Shown here piece after piece: positions 52,666-62,140 of a stretch of DNA of 64,000 nt. Location of the stretch: positions 1-64,000 of the forward strand of contig JAWVFJ010000027.1 of the NCBI GenBank assembly GCA_033856275.1. Reading direction: 5' to 3'. Source of the stretch: VRUE01 sp033856275. GTDB lineage: Bacteria; Actinomycetota; Thermoleophilia; Solirubrobacterales; 70-9. The notes under the pieces were generated by a model. That model made no database searches. It saw only the letters and a list, made by a program, of their open reading frames with translations, and was not told where the DNA came from. A program made the translations under genes and the position numbers. Each line of letters starts with the position of its first letter. Position 1 is the stretch's first letter.

Positions 52666-53088
52666 CTACGGCTTGCTGGCCCTGGCCAGGTACGCGTCGA
52701 GCCGCCGCGTCTCTTCGGTGTCCTCGTAGACCTCGTACTCGCGCAGTTTTCCCCAGGCGATGTGACCCCAGATCACGTAGCGGTTGTCATAGACACGCCC
52801 CTCGCTGGGGTCGTCGAGGTGGATGTGACCGCGTACGCAAATTGTCTGGCGCCAGGGGAATCCCTTGAGGACCACCTCGTCCGGATAGATCTTCAGCCCG
52901 ATCTCGACGAAGCGATCGAGCCACCGCGACAGCTCCCGCTTGTTGCTTGCACCCGGCGCGAACGAGCTATCGCCGGGAAAGGCGAACCTGATGTCGTCGG
53001 CGTCCATCGCCAGCGTCGGCGCGGTATCCCCGGCACGCATCGACTTCATGTTGCGAGCGATCATCTTCCCGGCCAGCCACGAAAGCAT
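52666..53088 (-). CDS. NTF2/SnoaL-like protein
   Basis: 140 aa from ATG 53088, with GAGGGAG upstream (another ATG 5 codons earlier is less likely). The fold pattern is a curved beta-sheet cone: LSRWLDRFVEIGLKIYPDEVV and IHLDDPSEGRVYDNRYV, as in SnoaL-like ketosteroid isomerase-type proteins. The substrate is unknown. It lies 18 bp upstream of the LigD-PE fusion gene. Confidence 0.8.
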   Translation of the reverse strand: MLSWLAGKMIARNMKSMRAGDTAPTLAMDADDIRFAFPGDSSFAPGASNKRELSRWLDRFVEIGLKIYPDEVVLKGFPWRQTICVRGHIHLDDPSEGRVYDNRYVIWGHIAWGKLREYEVYEDTEETRRLDAYLARASKP

Positions 53089-53170
53089 CGGCGCTCCCTC
53101 CATTAGTTGACGCTGAGGAGGCTAGCTTGCGATCGATCGGCTGGGCGCTCCGTTGACATAGCCTTTCTCG

Positions 53171-54580
53171 ATGCCAAAAGCCCGCCGCTATCGCGACGCC
53201 GCCCGACTGCTGCTCCATCCAAAGCGGCTCTGGCGCGAGCACCGGCGCTGGGCGATCGGCTTGATCGCCGCGACGATCCTGGCGATCGCCGGGATCGCCG
53301 TCGCCTACTCGCTGCTGAAGCGCCCGGCCGACGTCCACAACGCCGCGGTGCCCTTCAAGCCCGAAAAAGCGAGGAAGCCGAAAAAGGCGCGGACGGTCAA
53401 CTGGCCGATGTTCGGCTTCAACCGGGCGCGAACGCGCTACCTGCCGGCAAAGGGAATCAAGCCCCCGTTCCGCCTTCTCTGGCACTACACGGAGGGACCT
53501 CTGCTCGAGTTCCCGCCGGTCTATGCCCACGGCAAGCTCTACGCCGTCAACAACAGCGGAACCGCCTTCGCGCTCGACGCGAATACGGGCAAGGTCCTCT
53601 GGGAACGCCGCATCGGGCGTCTCAACGCCTCCTCTCCCACCTACTCCAAAGGTCGCCTCTACATCGTCAATCTCGTCCCCGGCCACGTCATCAAGCTCAA
53701 TGCCAAGACCGGCAAGATCCTCTGGAAACGAAGCCTGCCTGGGCGCGCCGAGTCCTCGCCCCTCGTGCTCGGCAGGACCCTCTACTTCGGCTGCGAAAAC
53801 GATCAGCTCTTCGCGCTCAGCACCCGCAACGGCAACGTGCGCTGGGCGACTAGCCTGGGCGGGCCGGTCAAGTCTGCTCCCGCCTACCGCCACGGCGTCC
53901 TCTACGTCGGCGACTACGGCGGCTACATGAACGCCGTCAGGGCATCCACCGGCAAGCTGCTCTGGCAGAGTGGCTCGCTCGGGCCGGGTTTCGCCGCCTC
54001 CGGCGCCTTCTACTCGACCCCGGCCCTGGCCTTCGGCCGCGTCTACGCCGGCAACAACGACGGTCGCGTCTATAGCTACGATCAGGCCGACGGGACGCTG
54101 GCCTGGACCCACTCGACCGGCGGCTACGTCTATTCCGGCCCCACCGTGGTGAGCGCCCCGGGCGTTCCGCCGACCGTCTACGTCGGTTCCTTCGACGGCA
54201 ACATCTACGCGCTCAAGGCGAAGGACGGTGAAACCCGGTGGTCGCACCCCACCGGCGGCCAGGTGATCGGTTCGCTCTCGGCGGTCGGCAACATCGTCTA
54301 CGTCGCCGAGTTCACCAACACCTCGACCATCGGCTACGACATGCGGACCGGCCATCACGTTTTCCGCTACAAAACCGGCGCCTACACGCCGGTCATCTCC
54401 GACGGACGGCGCATCTACCTGACCGGCTACTCCAGCATCAACGCGCTGGAGCCGGTGCGACCGAAGCCGAAGGCGCGATCAAAACGGAAGCGCTCCTCCC
54501 ACCGCCGACAAGGGCGCCGCGCTGGAGTAGGCGCAGCGGAACCCGCACGGGGAAGCGGGAACGGAACCGGGTCAAGGTGA
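53171..54580 (+). CDS. Membrane-anchored PQQ-like beta-propeller protein
   Basis: 469 aa. An N-terminal basic region and a TM segment (about 27-49) anchor an extracytoplasmic propeller with repeated LxxLNAxTGKxLW blades (BamB/PQQ type). The C-terminus is a basic low-complexity tail of about 35 residues, which overlaps the convergent GT39-like gene by 143 bp. The function is unknown. Confidence 0.85.
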   Translation: MPKARRYRDAARLLLHPKRLWREHRRWAIGLIAATILAIAGIAVAYSLLKRPADVHNAAVPFKPEKARKPKKARTVNWPMFGFNRARTRYLPAKGIKPPFRLLWHYTEGPLLEFPPVYAHGKLYAVNNSGTAFALDANTGKVLWERRIGRLNASSPTYSKGRLYIVNLVPGHVIKLNAKTGKILWKRSLPGRAESSPLVLGRTLYFGCENDQLFALSTRNGNVRWATSLGGPVKSAPAYRHGVLYVGDYGGYMNAVRASTGKLLWQSGSLGPGFAASGAFYSTPALAFGRVYAGNNDGRVYSYDQADGTLAWTHSTGGYVYSGPTVVSAPGVPPTVYVGSFDGNIYALKAKDGETRWSHPTGGQVIGSLSAVGNIVYVAEFTNTSTIGYDMRTGHHVFRYKTGAYTPVISDGRRIYLTGYSSINALEPVRPKPKARSKRKRSSHRRQGRRAGVGAAEPARGSGNGTGSR

Positions 54581-55943
54581 ATTCGTAAGAGACCGGCTTC
54601 GATTCCACCCGGCGGAAGGTGGGTGGCAGAAGCCGGCGAGCGTTGCGGCCGGCGACCTGGCCGGAGCCGACCAGGTCGATCTCGCGCAGCGGCGGCAGCG
54701 CCCCTGCGGCGAGCTGGGCCCCGAGGTAGTAGCGCAGCGGCTGGCTGCCGGCGTAGCGGCTGGTGACCACGGCGGTGCCCAGCGACAGTGGACCGATCTC
54801 GGCCGCGGCGTTGCGCAGGTCCTCTCGCTGCAGGCGCGGCAGGCGGTCGATCTCGAGGGTGAAGACGAGCGAGCAGAGGCAAAACGCCGCCGCCAGGCCG
54901 AGGCCGGCCCAACCCGCTCTCCTGACGCCGAATCCCGCCCCCAGGACCAGCAGCAGCGGCACGAACGCCGGCAGCAGGTTGCGCCCGTCGAAGTAGTCGG
55001 CGCCGAGCAGACCGAGCAGGAGCGGCATTGCCACGGCCGCGCCAGCGACGAGCGCCGCGACACCGGCGCCGCCACGCTCGTCGCGGTTCCCGCGCCAGAA
55101 CAGCAGCGCGATAGCGGCCAGCGCCAGCGCAACCGGGATGCCAAGCGGAATCGGTCCGGTTTGCCGGAGGCCGTGCTCGTCGCCGTTGTCGCTGCCGATG
55201 AGCTTTGCTCCCGCACGTTCGAGCCGCTGGTCGAGCGGCTGCTGGGAGATCCAGCCGGCGTGGGCGTTCGCGGCCTGCCGCTGGGCGATCGGGACCAGCA
55301 GCGTCGCCGCGGCGACGACCGCGAAGACCGCCACGGCGACGCGGCGGCGGTTGCCGCCGAGGATCAGCAGCGCCCCCTCTGCCACGATCACGAAGCCGGC
55401 GAAGTAGTGGGTCGCGATCGCCAGGGACGAGAACACAGCCCACCAGGCGAGATCCCACGGCGCGCTGCCGCGGCGAGCCCGGGCGAAGAAGAGAAAGGAG
55501 AGCGCGGTCAGCAGGAAGACCAGCGCATAGGCGCGGGCGTCCTGTGAGAACCAGATCAGCACCGGGCTGACGGCGACCGTGGCTGCCGCGATCAGGCCGG
55601 CGCGCCGCGGCAGCGGCAGGGCAACCGCGCAGAGGTAGACGACGACGATCGAGGCCGTCCCCGCCAGCGCCGAAAGCGAGCGCATCCATACCTCGCCGGT
55701 CCCGAACGGTCGCGACCAGATCCAGGCGACGAGGTAGTACAGCGGCGGGGTCGACTCGCTGTGGGGAACCGCGGAGAGGGTCGAGAAGAGACTGGGATGG
55801 AGCACGCGGCCGACGGTGACCGCCTCGTCGTAGCGATAGCTCTGCAGGTCGAGGGTTGCGAAGCGCAGAAGGGCCCCGAGCAGCACGATCCCGGCCAGCG
55901 CGACCAGATGCGGCGAGGCGGCTGTTCGGCGGAACGCCGGCAT
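54438..55943 (-). CDS. GT39/ArnT-like glycosyltransferase, multi-pass membrane
   Basis: 501 aa with about 12 hydrophobic segments. The N-terminal loop LQSYRYDEAVTVGR carries the acidic DE pair and the later HSESTPPLYYLVAW segment matches PMT/ArnT-type enzymes that use polyprenyl-phosphate sugars. The acceptor is unknown. Its 3' end overlaps the propeller gene. It lies 12 bp downstream of the desaturase gene. Confidence 0.85.
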   Translation of the reverse strand: MPAFRRTAASPHLVALAGIVLLGALLRFATLDLQSYRYDEAVTVGRVLHPSLFSTLSAVPHSESTPPLYYLVAWIWSRPFGTGEVWMRSLSALAGTASIVVVYLCAVALPLPRRAGLIAAATVAVSPVLIWFSQDARAYALVFLLTALSFLFFARARRGSAPWDLAWWAVFSSLAIATHYFAGFVIVAEGALLILGGNRRRVAVAVFAVVAAATLLVPIAQRQAANAHAGWISQQPLDQRLERAGAKLIGSDNGDEHGLRQTGPIPLGIPVALALAAIALLFWRGNRDERGGAGVAALVAGAAVAMPLLLGLLGADYFDGRNLLPAFVPLLLVLGAGFGVRRAGWAGLGLAAAFCLCSLVFTLEIDRLPRLQREDLRNAAAEIGPLSLGTAVVTSRYAGSQPLRYYLGAQLAAGALPPLREIDLVGSGQVAGRNARRLLPPTFRRVESKPVSYEFTLTRFRSRFPVRVPLRLLQRGALVGGGRSASVLIAPSASVAPAPAR

Positions 55944-55955
55944 TGAGATGGTGGT

Positions 55956-56978
55956 TTAGCGGGAAGCCAAAACGAGAGAGGGAGCCTTGACATGAGCCTT
56001 GACCTGGCGCCAGGTCAGCAGGCGGCCGCTCGCGGGGTCGATCACCTTGAGCCGGATCGAGCGCAGCCCGTCGCCGACGCTCAGCACCGGGACCGCGTGA
56101 AAGATCGGGTTCTCGTCGTGGGCGCGCTGCAGGTTGTAGTTGGGAATCTTGGCGCTGAGGTGGTGAACGTGGTGCAGGCCGATGTTGCCGCTGAAGAACT
56201 GGAAGAGCTTTGGCAGCTTCAGGTAAGAGCTCCCCTGCAGGGCGGCGTCGGCGTAGCTCCAGTGCTCCGAGCTCTCCCAGTAGACGTCCTCGAACTGGTG
56301 CTGGACGTAGAACATGAAGACGCCCATCGTGCCGGCGAGGATCGCGATCGGCATCTGCACGAGCAGCCACGCCTCCAAGCCGACGAGCCAGACGATCGCC
56401 CCGATTACGATCGCGAGGACCAGGTTCGTCGTAATCACGCTGCGGCGCTGACGGGGGCGCATCTTGTTCGACCAGATGCGAGGCCCGATCATCAACGACC
56501 AGATCGGACCGATCCCGAACATCACCAGGGGATTGCGAAACAACCGGTAGCCCAGCCGCTGCTTCCAGGGGCGGGACAGGTACTCCTCGACGGTCAGCGT
56601 CGGGATGTCCCCGGTGCCGCGACGGTCGAGGTCGCCCGCGGTGCCGTGATGAACGGCGTGGTTGTGACGCCAGTTTCCGAACGGCTGGAAGACGAGCAGG
56701 GCCGTGAGCCGCCCGAGCCACAGGTTCGCGCGCTTGCTGGGCAGGAAGGAGCCGTGGCCGCAATCGTGGAAGACGATGAAGGTCCGCAGGAGAAACCCCG
56801 CGGCCGGAATCGCAAGCGCGAGGGTGAGCCACACCGAGACGTCGAGGCAGAGGTACATGGCGACGGTCAGGGCCAGATAGGGCGCCACCGAGGTAGCCAC
56901 GTCGAGGAGGCTGTGCTGGAGCGAGGGTTGCTCGTGCCGAGCCACCAAGTCGCGCCAGTAGGGGGTGGGTGTCGTCAT
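55956..56978 (-). CDS. Membrane fatty acid desaturase
   Basis: 340 aa. The three histidine boxes are HDCGH (about 72), HNAVHH (about 105) and HHVHH (about 270), with hydrophobic segments between them. It introduces double bonds into lipid acyl chains using a di-iron centre. It is likely transcribed with the GT39-like gene. Confidence 0.93.
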   Translation of the reverse strand: MTTPTPYWRDLVARHEQPSLQHSLLDVATSVAPYLALTVAMYLCLDVSVWLTLALAIPAAGFLLRTFIVFHDCGHGSFLPSKRANLWLGRLTALLVFQPFGNWRHNHAVHHGTAGDLDRRGTGDIPTLTVEEYLSRPWKQRLGYRLFRNPLVMFGIGPIWSLMIGPRIWSNKMRPRQRRSVITTNLVLAIVIGAIVWLVGLEAWLLVQMPIAILAGTMGVFMFYVQHQFEDVYWESSEHWSYADAALQGSSYLKLPKLFQFFSGNIGLHHVHHLSAKIPNYNLQRAHDENPIFHAVPVLSVGDGLRSIRLKVIDPASGRLLTWRQVKAHVKAPSLVLASR

Positions 56979-57002
56979 AGCCGGTGAACGTAAATGTGCT
57001 TC

Positions 57003-58376
57003 CTAAAGCCCAGCATCGGACCGGGCGGGCTCGACCTCACTAGTCGCCGGAGCGATCGGGAGCCTAACCGTGACCGTGGATCCGCTCGCCTTGACCTCTC
57101 CCCCGTGGCGCTCTGCCGTTGCCTTGACGATCGCCAGTCCGATTCCCGAGCCCGAGCGCCCAGTGGCTTCCCCGGCGCGCCAGAAACGCTCGAAGGCGGC
57201 CTCCTCGGCGCCCGGTGGGAATCCCGCCCCCTCGTCCCTAACCGCTACCTCGACCCATCCCCCCACACTCTTCATCGAGATTTCGACCAGACCACCCGGA
57301 GGGCCGTGCACGGCCGCGTTTTCGAGCAGGTTCTCAAGGCTTCGCGCCAGCGCACCGGGCTCGCCGATCACCGTCGCCGGCCCCTCGATCCGAGCGACCA
57401 CGTTGGGATTTCCGGCGCTGACCTCGGCAACGGTTTGCTCGAGAGGCACCGGTTGCTCCGGCGCGGCCGCACCGCTCTCGCGCTCGAGCACGAGCAGGTC
57501 GTCGACGAGGCGACGCAGGCGCTCCGCGTCCCCCCGCAGGTCAGCGACGACCTCTCCGCTGGCGCCGTGGCGCGAGAGGAAGTCGACGTTGCCGATCAAC
57601 GAGGTGAGCGGCGTCCTCAGCTCGTGACTCGCGTCGGCGAGGAACCGGCGTTCCCGCTCGCGCGAGCGCTCGAGCGCGGCGAGCATGCCGTTCAAAGCGC
57701 GGGCCAGATCGCCGATCTCCTCCGGCGTCGCCGGCTCGGCAAGCCGCCGGGAAGCGTCGCCCGTGTGCTCGATCGTCGCCGCCGAGGATGAAAGCTGACG
57801 AAGCGGCCGCACGCTGCGCCTGGTCAGCAAGGCCGCCGCCAGGCCGCCCGCGACGACCGCGATCGCTCCGCAGAGCAGGAGCAGCAAGCTGAGCTGGTGC
57901 AGAGTGTCCTCGATGTCGGCTGTGCTGGCCGCGACCAGCACGACCCCTCCGGCGGCCGGCCCGCTGACGTCGGCGATCGGCGCCGCAAAGACTCGGATCG
58001 GTTCTCCGTCTAGTTCGGTGTCGGTAAAGCCGCTCTGTCCGCGCAGCGCGGCGGCGACCTCGGGGCCACGCGGGAGCAGCTTTGCTCCCAGGGCGAGCGA
58101 GCGAGCGACGATCGCCTGTTTGCGATCGAGCACCTCGACGCTCAACTGCCTGCCGGAGAGCGGCGATTCGAGGGCGCCGGGAGCGGTGAGGACGGCCGGC
58201 GCGGAGACGCTGAGACGCGCCACTTCGATCGCCCGCTGGCGCAGGCTCCGGTTCAGCGATGAGTGCATCTGGCTGCTGACGATGAGCCGGGCGCCGACGC
58301 CGAAGACGAGCACCGCCAGCAAAACCGCGGCGATCGAGGCGGCGATCAGGCGAACGCTGAGGCTTCTGCCCCTCAC
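57003..58376 (-). CDS. Sensor histidine kinase
   Basis: 457 aa from GTG. A TM segment (about 10-30), an extracytoplasmic sensor (about 35-160), a second TM (165-185), HAMP (186-240), HisKA with DASHELRTPL (His251) and a HATPase with NLLENA, GxGxGLAIVK. The GTG start overlaps the response-regulator stop by 4 bp. The signal is unknown. Confidence 0.95.
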   Translation of the reverse strand: MRGRSLSVRLIAASIAAVLLAVLVFGVGARLIVSSQMHSSLNRSLRQRAIEVARLSVSAPAVLTAPGALESPLSGRQLSVEVLDRKQAIVARSLALGAKLLPRGPEVAAALRGQSGFTDTELDGEPIRVFAAPIADVSGPAAGGVVLVAASTADIEDTLHQLSLLLLLCGAIAVVAGGLAAALLTRRSVRPLRQLSSSAATIEHTGDASRRLAEPATPEEIGDLARALNGMLAALERSRERERRFLADASHELRTPLTSLIGNVDFLSRHGASGEVVADLRGDAERLRRLVDDLLVLERESGAAAPEQPVPLEQTVAEVSAGNPNVVARIEGPATVIGEPGALARSLENLLENAAVHGPPGGLVEISMKSVGGWVEVAVRDEGAGFPPGAEEAAFERFWRAGEATGRSGSGIGLAIVKATAERHGGEVKASGSTVTVRLPIAPATSEVEPARSDAGL

Positions 58377-59044
58377 GCGTCGAGTATGAAGCCGACCCCT
58401 CGCACGGTTCGGATCATCGGCGGATCGCCGAGCTTGCGCCGCAGCCTGCCGACGTAGCGATCGACAATGTTGCTTACCGCGGCACCGTTCCAGATTCGCT
58501 CGATCGCGGCGTCGCGAGAGACGACGGTGCGGGGATCGCGCAAGAGCAGCTCGAGCAGTTGGCTCTCGCGGGCGCTCAGCTCGATCGCGCGCCGAGGCGC
58601 CCTTTCGACCGTGTTGGTCGTTGTGTCCAGGGTGAGCCCCGCAAAGCTGAGACGATCGCTACGGTCGCGCCCGCGGCGGGTAAGGGCACGGAGCCGAGCG
58701 ACGACCTCGTCGATCGCGAACGGCTTCACCACGTAATCGTCGGCTCCCGCATCGAGGCCGTGCACCCGGTCCTCGATCGCGTCGCGGGCCGTCAGCATCA
58801 GGACACCGCAGGTAAGGCCCTTATCGCGCAGCCGCCGGCAAACGTCGATGCCGGTGAGGCCGGGCATCGCGACGTCGAGTACAACCAGGTCCGGTGCCGA
58901 GCGCTCCGCCATTGCCAGAGCCGCTCCTCCGTCTGGCGCGGAGCGCACCTCGAACCCCTCCGCGCCGAGACTGCGCTCCAACATCCGCCGGACCGGAGCG
59001 TCGTCCTCGACGATCAGGACCCGCTCCGCCACGCGCTCAGTCAC
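58373..59044 (-). CDS. OmpR/PhoB-family response regulator
   Basis: 223 aa. The receiver domain has Asp57 in VVLDVAMP and the acidic pair EDD near 13-15. The C-terminal winged helix (from 130) has SARESQLLELLLRDPRTVVSRD. It pairs with the kinase downstream. It starts at GTG and overlaps the permease stop. The operon with ABC and LolA-like genes suggests it responds to envelope stress. Confidence 0.95.
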   Translation of the reverse strand: MTERVAERVLIVEDDAPVRRMLERSLGAEGFEVRSAPDGGAALAMAERSAPDLVVLDVAMPGLTGIDVCRRLRDKGLTCGVLMLTARDAIEDRVHGLDAGADDYVVKPFAIDEVVARLRALTRRGRDRSDRLSFAGLTLDTTTNTVERAPRRAIELSARESQLLELLLRDPRTVVSRDAAIERIWNGAAVSNIVDRYVGRLRRKLGDPPMIRTVRGVGFILDA

Positions 59045-59855
59045 CCGCCACGTCGCGGCGCAGGAAGACCAAGCTGGCCACGATCAGGGCGGGCACCCCG
59101 TAGAGGGCGCAGACCCAGGCCGCGCGAACGATCGGCGCCCAATCGATCGGCGAGCGAAGCAGGCCCTGCCAGGCGTTGAACTGGGTGCTGAGCAGGTATG
59201 GACCGAGGCCTTCGAGGCCCGGCAGGATCCCAATCAACTGGATCAGGAGGGAGAACATCAAGGTGCCGACGATCGCCGCGGCACTGTTACGGAACACGGT
59301 CGAGAAGAGCAGGCCGATGCAGGCGATGGCGAGGATCGGTATCAGGTAGACGAGCAGACTGGCGCCGACCAGCATCAGGCCTTCGCTGGCCGAGACGGTG
59401 GTACCGGAGAGGCTGACGATCGAGTTGAAGCCCGAAGCGAGGATGCCGGCGCCGAGCGAAACGGCGCCGGTGATGGCGATCGCGGCGACCGCGTAGGTGA
59501 AGGCGGCGAGAACCTTGCCGGCGAAGACCTGATGGCGCTCGACCGAGCGGGTGAGAATCGTCTTCAGGGTGTCGTGGCGGTCCTCGGAGGCGACGATGTC
59601 TCCCGCCACCAGAGCGGTGATCAGCGGGAACATCCATATCGACCCGAACAGCAAGATGACCAGCGGGATCGCCAGCCCGGTGTCGTGCACGTAGCGGCCG
59701 AAGGCGACGTCGTTTGGACTGTCGCCGCGGGTGGCCAGGGCGACGACGAAGATGATCGGCACCAGCGCCGCCGCTCCCAGGCCGAGGTAGGTGCGCTTTT
59801 GAGCGCGCAGCTTGCGCAGCTCCCAGCGATAGACGGTGAGCACGCCCGGGTTCAC
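59037..59855 (-). CDS. ABC-2 family exporter permease
   Basis: 272 aa with six hydrophobic segments; ABC2_membrane_3-type pattern (VYRWELRKLRAQKRTYLGLG at the N-terminus). It overlaps the ATPase stop by 4 bp and the response-regulator start by 8 bp. It partners with the ATPase at 59852. The substrate is unknown. Confidence 0.9.
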   Translation of the reverse strand: MNPGVLTVYRWELRKLRAQKRTYLGLGAAALVPIIFVVALATRGDSPNDVAFGRYVHDTGLAIPLVILLFGSIWMFPLITALVAGDIVASEDRHDTLKTILTRSVERHQVFAGKVLAAFTYAVAAIAITGAVSLGAGILASGFNSIVSLSGTTVSASEGLMLVGASLLVYLIPILAIACIGLLFSTVFRNSAAAIVGTLMFSLLIQLIGILPGLEGLGPYLLSTQFNAWQGLLRSPIDWAPIVRAAWVCALYGVPALIVASLVFLRRDVAGD

Positions 59856-60811
59856 GCGGCACCCTCCAGCGCCCGCTCGCGCTTGGCGGTTTCCGCCTCC
59901 TCGCCCTCGGTCAAGCGGAAGAAGAGGTCCTCGAGGGTCGCGTGGCGGGAGCTCAGCTCGAGGGTAAGCGCTCCCGACTCGGCCAGGGCCAGCGAGAGCG
60001 CCCCGACCGCCTCCTCGCTCTCGGCGCTGAAGGCGATCCCGCGCTCGGGCGCGAGGTGCACCTCGCCAATGCCCGCCTGCGCTTCGGCGACCCTGCGGGC
60101 GCGCTCGTCGTCGGTGCTCCGCAGCAGGTAGCCGCTGCCCGCCTCGCGGCGCAGCTCCGCCAGGGACCCCTGGTAGGCGACGCGGCCGCTGCGGACGATC
60201 GCGACCCTGTTGCAGAGTTCTTCTACCTCGGTAAGGAGATGACTGGAGAGAAGCACCGTCATCCCCTGGCCGGAGAGGTTGCGGATCAGGTCACGCATGT
60301 CGCGCATCCCGCCCGGATCGAGGCCGGTCGCCGGCTCGTCGAGGAGAAGCATGCGGGGCTTGCGCAGCAGGGCGGCGGCGAGGCCGAGCCGCTGGCGCAT
60401 CCCGTGGGAGTAGCCGCCGACCTTGTCCTTGGCACGATCGCGGAGCCCGACGATCTCCAGCGCCTCCTCGATCCGCCCCTTGGCGCCGTCTCCGTCGAGA
60501 GCGGCGAGCAGCTCGAGGTTGGTGCGGCCATTCAGGTAGGGGTAGAAGGACGGGGCTTCGACGAAGCCCGCGACGCCCTCGAGCGCCTTGACGCTGGCCT
60601 GAGGGTCGCGGCCGAAGAGCCGAACCGACCCCGCGCTCGGCCTGATCAGGCCGAGCATCATCCTCAGCGAGGTGGTCTTGCCGGCGCCGTTCGGCCCGAG
60701 GTAGCCGAAGACGTCACCGCCTTCGACGGTCAGGTCGACGTTGTCGACTGCGACCAGCTCGCCGTATCTCTTGCAGAGGCCACGAACCTCGATCGGCGCA
60801 GCCTCGCCCAT
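59852..60811 (-). CDS. ABC transporter ATPase (exporter)
   Basis: 319 aa. Walker A GPNGAGKTT, signature YSHGMRQRLGLA, Walker B MLLLDEPAT and switch His in LSSHLL. The C-terminal 90 residues are the extension common to bacitracin/drug-type ATPases. It works with the permease downstream. Confidence 0.95.
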   Translation of the reverse strand: MGEAAPIEVRGLCKRYGELVAVDNVDLTVEGGDVFGYLGPNGAGKTTSLRMMLGLIRPSAGSVRLFGRDPQASVKALEGVAGFVEAPSFYPYLNGRTNLELLAALDGDGAKGRIEEALEIVGLRDRAKDKVGGYSHGMRQRLGLAAALLRKPRMLLLDEPATGLDPGGMRDMRDLIRNLSGQGMTVLLSSHLLTEVEELCNRVAIVRSGRVAYQGSLAELRREAGSGYLLRSTDDERARRVAEAQAGIGEVHLAPERGIAFSAESEEAVGALSLALAESGALTLELSSRHATLEDLFFRLTEGEEAETAKRERALEGAA

Positions 60812-60813
60812 GC

Positions 60814-62001
60814 TCAGAGCGCCCTCGCCGCGGCCTCTGCCGCAGCCGGGGGCACCGAGCCGATGACGATGAAGTCGACACCGCCGCGGCTGAACTGGAC
60901 CACCGTGCCGAGCGCGGTGTCGAGCTCCTGGCCCTGCACCCCGTTGATCGAGACCTTCGGCAGGCCGAGGCCTTCCGAGGAGGTGGCGCCGCCGGCTTCT
61001 CCGGGCTGGGCGGCCGACTCGATCACCGCGATGCCACCGAGGCCCTCGCCGTAGGTTGCGAGCGCCGCTGAGTGGCCGTCGACTTCGATGCCGCGAATTT
61101 CCCCTCTCGGCAGCCCGGCAAGCGAATCCGGGGCGACCAGCTGGAAGTCGAGCTGCTTCTGCACCGCTTCGGCACCTGTCGTCGAGCTTGGCTCGCCGCC
61201 TTCACCGTCGGTTTCGGCCGGCGGTGCCAAGTTGACGATCTTTGCGCCTGCGGGCGGGGATATTTCGAACACCGACGATGGCACTGCTTCGAAGGCGACG
61301 TCGGTGGCTTCCAGTTGGAGCACCGGCGAGCTGGCGCCGCTGGCGTAGATCGCCGCGCGCAGCGGCGTCCCGTGCGTGGCGTCCCAGGCGATCTCGGCGC
61401 CGCCGAGCAGGCCGCCGTCGTGCTTCGGGGAGACGTGCAGGGTGTAGGCGGCCTGTCCCGCCACGTCGGAGGGAATCGCGCCGCTCAGTTCCGCGTGCTT
61501 TTCGGCTTTCCCGATCGCTTCTTCGATCTCCCCCAGCGGCGGCGAGCCCTGCTCGTTCGCGCCGGTGTCCTTGCCTTCCCGTTCGGGAAGCGTGCCCTTA
61601 TAGACCGTTTCGGAGCTGCCGTCGTAGATTTCGAAGTGGTGTTCGGAGATCAGCACCTGGCTGTCGCCGCCACCGCCCTGCGCTTGCAGCTCGAGCCGCA
61701 GCTTGCCGCCGCCTTCGGGTGAGGCCCAGAGGCGACCGCTCGCTCCAGACAGAAGCGGATCCGAGCCTTCGATGCTCGCCGCATCGATCAGGTGGTTGGT
61801 GAACTCGATCCGGGCGCTGATCCCTGGAACCGTCGGGGCGCTGAGCGCGTCGTGGACGGCATTCGCCAGGGGCTTCGGCTGTGGCTTCGGGCCGCCACCG
61901 GAGGTGGCCATCGCGATCGCGGTAACACCAACCGCCGCGGCCATGGTGGCGGCGGCGAGGACGAGCAACCTGCGGGTGGATATGCGACGAAGAAATTTCA
62001 C
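60814..62001 (-). CDS. LolA/RseB-like secreted or anchored lipoprotein-carrier-fold protein
   Basis: 395 aa from GTG with a perfect AAAGGAGG. An N-terminal signal/TM (10-33) is followed by a LolA/RseB-like concave beta-sheet domain (ISARIEFTNHLIDAA, LRLELQAQ, YTLHVSPKHDGGLLGGAEIAWDATHGTPLRAAIY). The C-terminal 130 residues hold a second, linker-connected region. It is the first gene of the operon with the ABC exporter and two-component system and may feed or sense the exporter substrate. Confidence 0.82.
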   Translation of the reverse strand: MKFLRRISTRRLLVLAAATMAAAVGVTAIAMATSGGGPKPQPKPLANAVHDALSAPTVPGISARIEFTNHLIDAASIEGSDPLLSGASGRLWASPEGGGKLRLELQAQGGGGDSQVLISEHHFEIYDGSSETVYKGTLPEREGKDTGANEQGSPPLGEIEEAIGKAEKHAELSGAIPSDVAGQAAYTLHVSPKHDGGLLGGAEIAWDATHGTPLRAAIYASGASSPVLQLEATDVAFEAVPSSVFEISPPAGAKIVNLAPPAETDGEGGEPSSTTGAEAVQKQLDFQLVAPDSLAGLPRGEIRGIEVDGHSAALATYGEGLGGIAVIESAAQPGEAGGATSSEGLGLPKVSINGVQGQELDTALGTVVQFSRGGVDFIVIGSVPPAAAEAAARAL

Positions 62002-62140
62002 GACAGCCTCCTTTGGTCAAGCGGAATGAGTCCAGGCTAGGCCGCGAGTCTGAAATTACTCTGACACCTTGCGATCGCCGGGTCGCGAGATCGAGGGGCG
62101 CTCTCATTTGGCTTTCAGGTAGCTCGGCGACGCTTTCCCG

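Noticed and set aside
54427..56832. 801-codon minus-strand ORF
   Set aside because: It lies in another frame of the GT39-like and desaturase genes, which carry recognisable family motifs; the translation is low-complexity.
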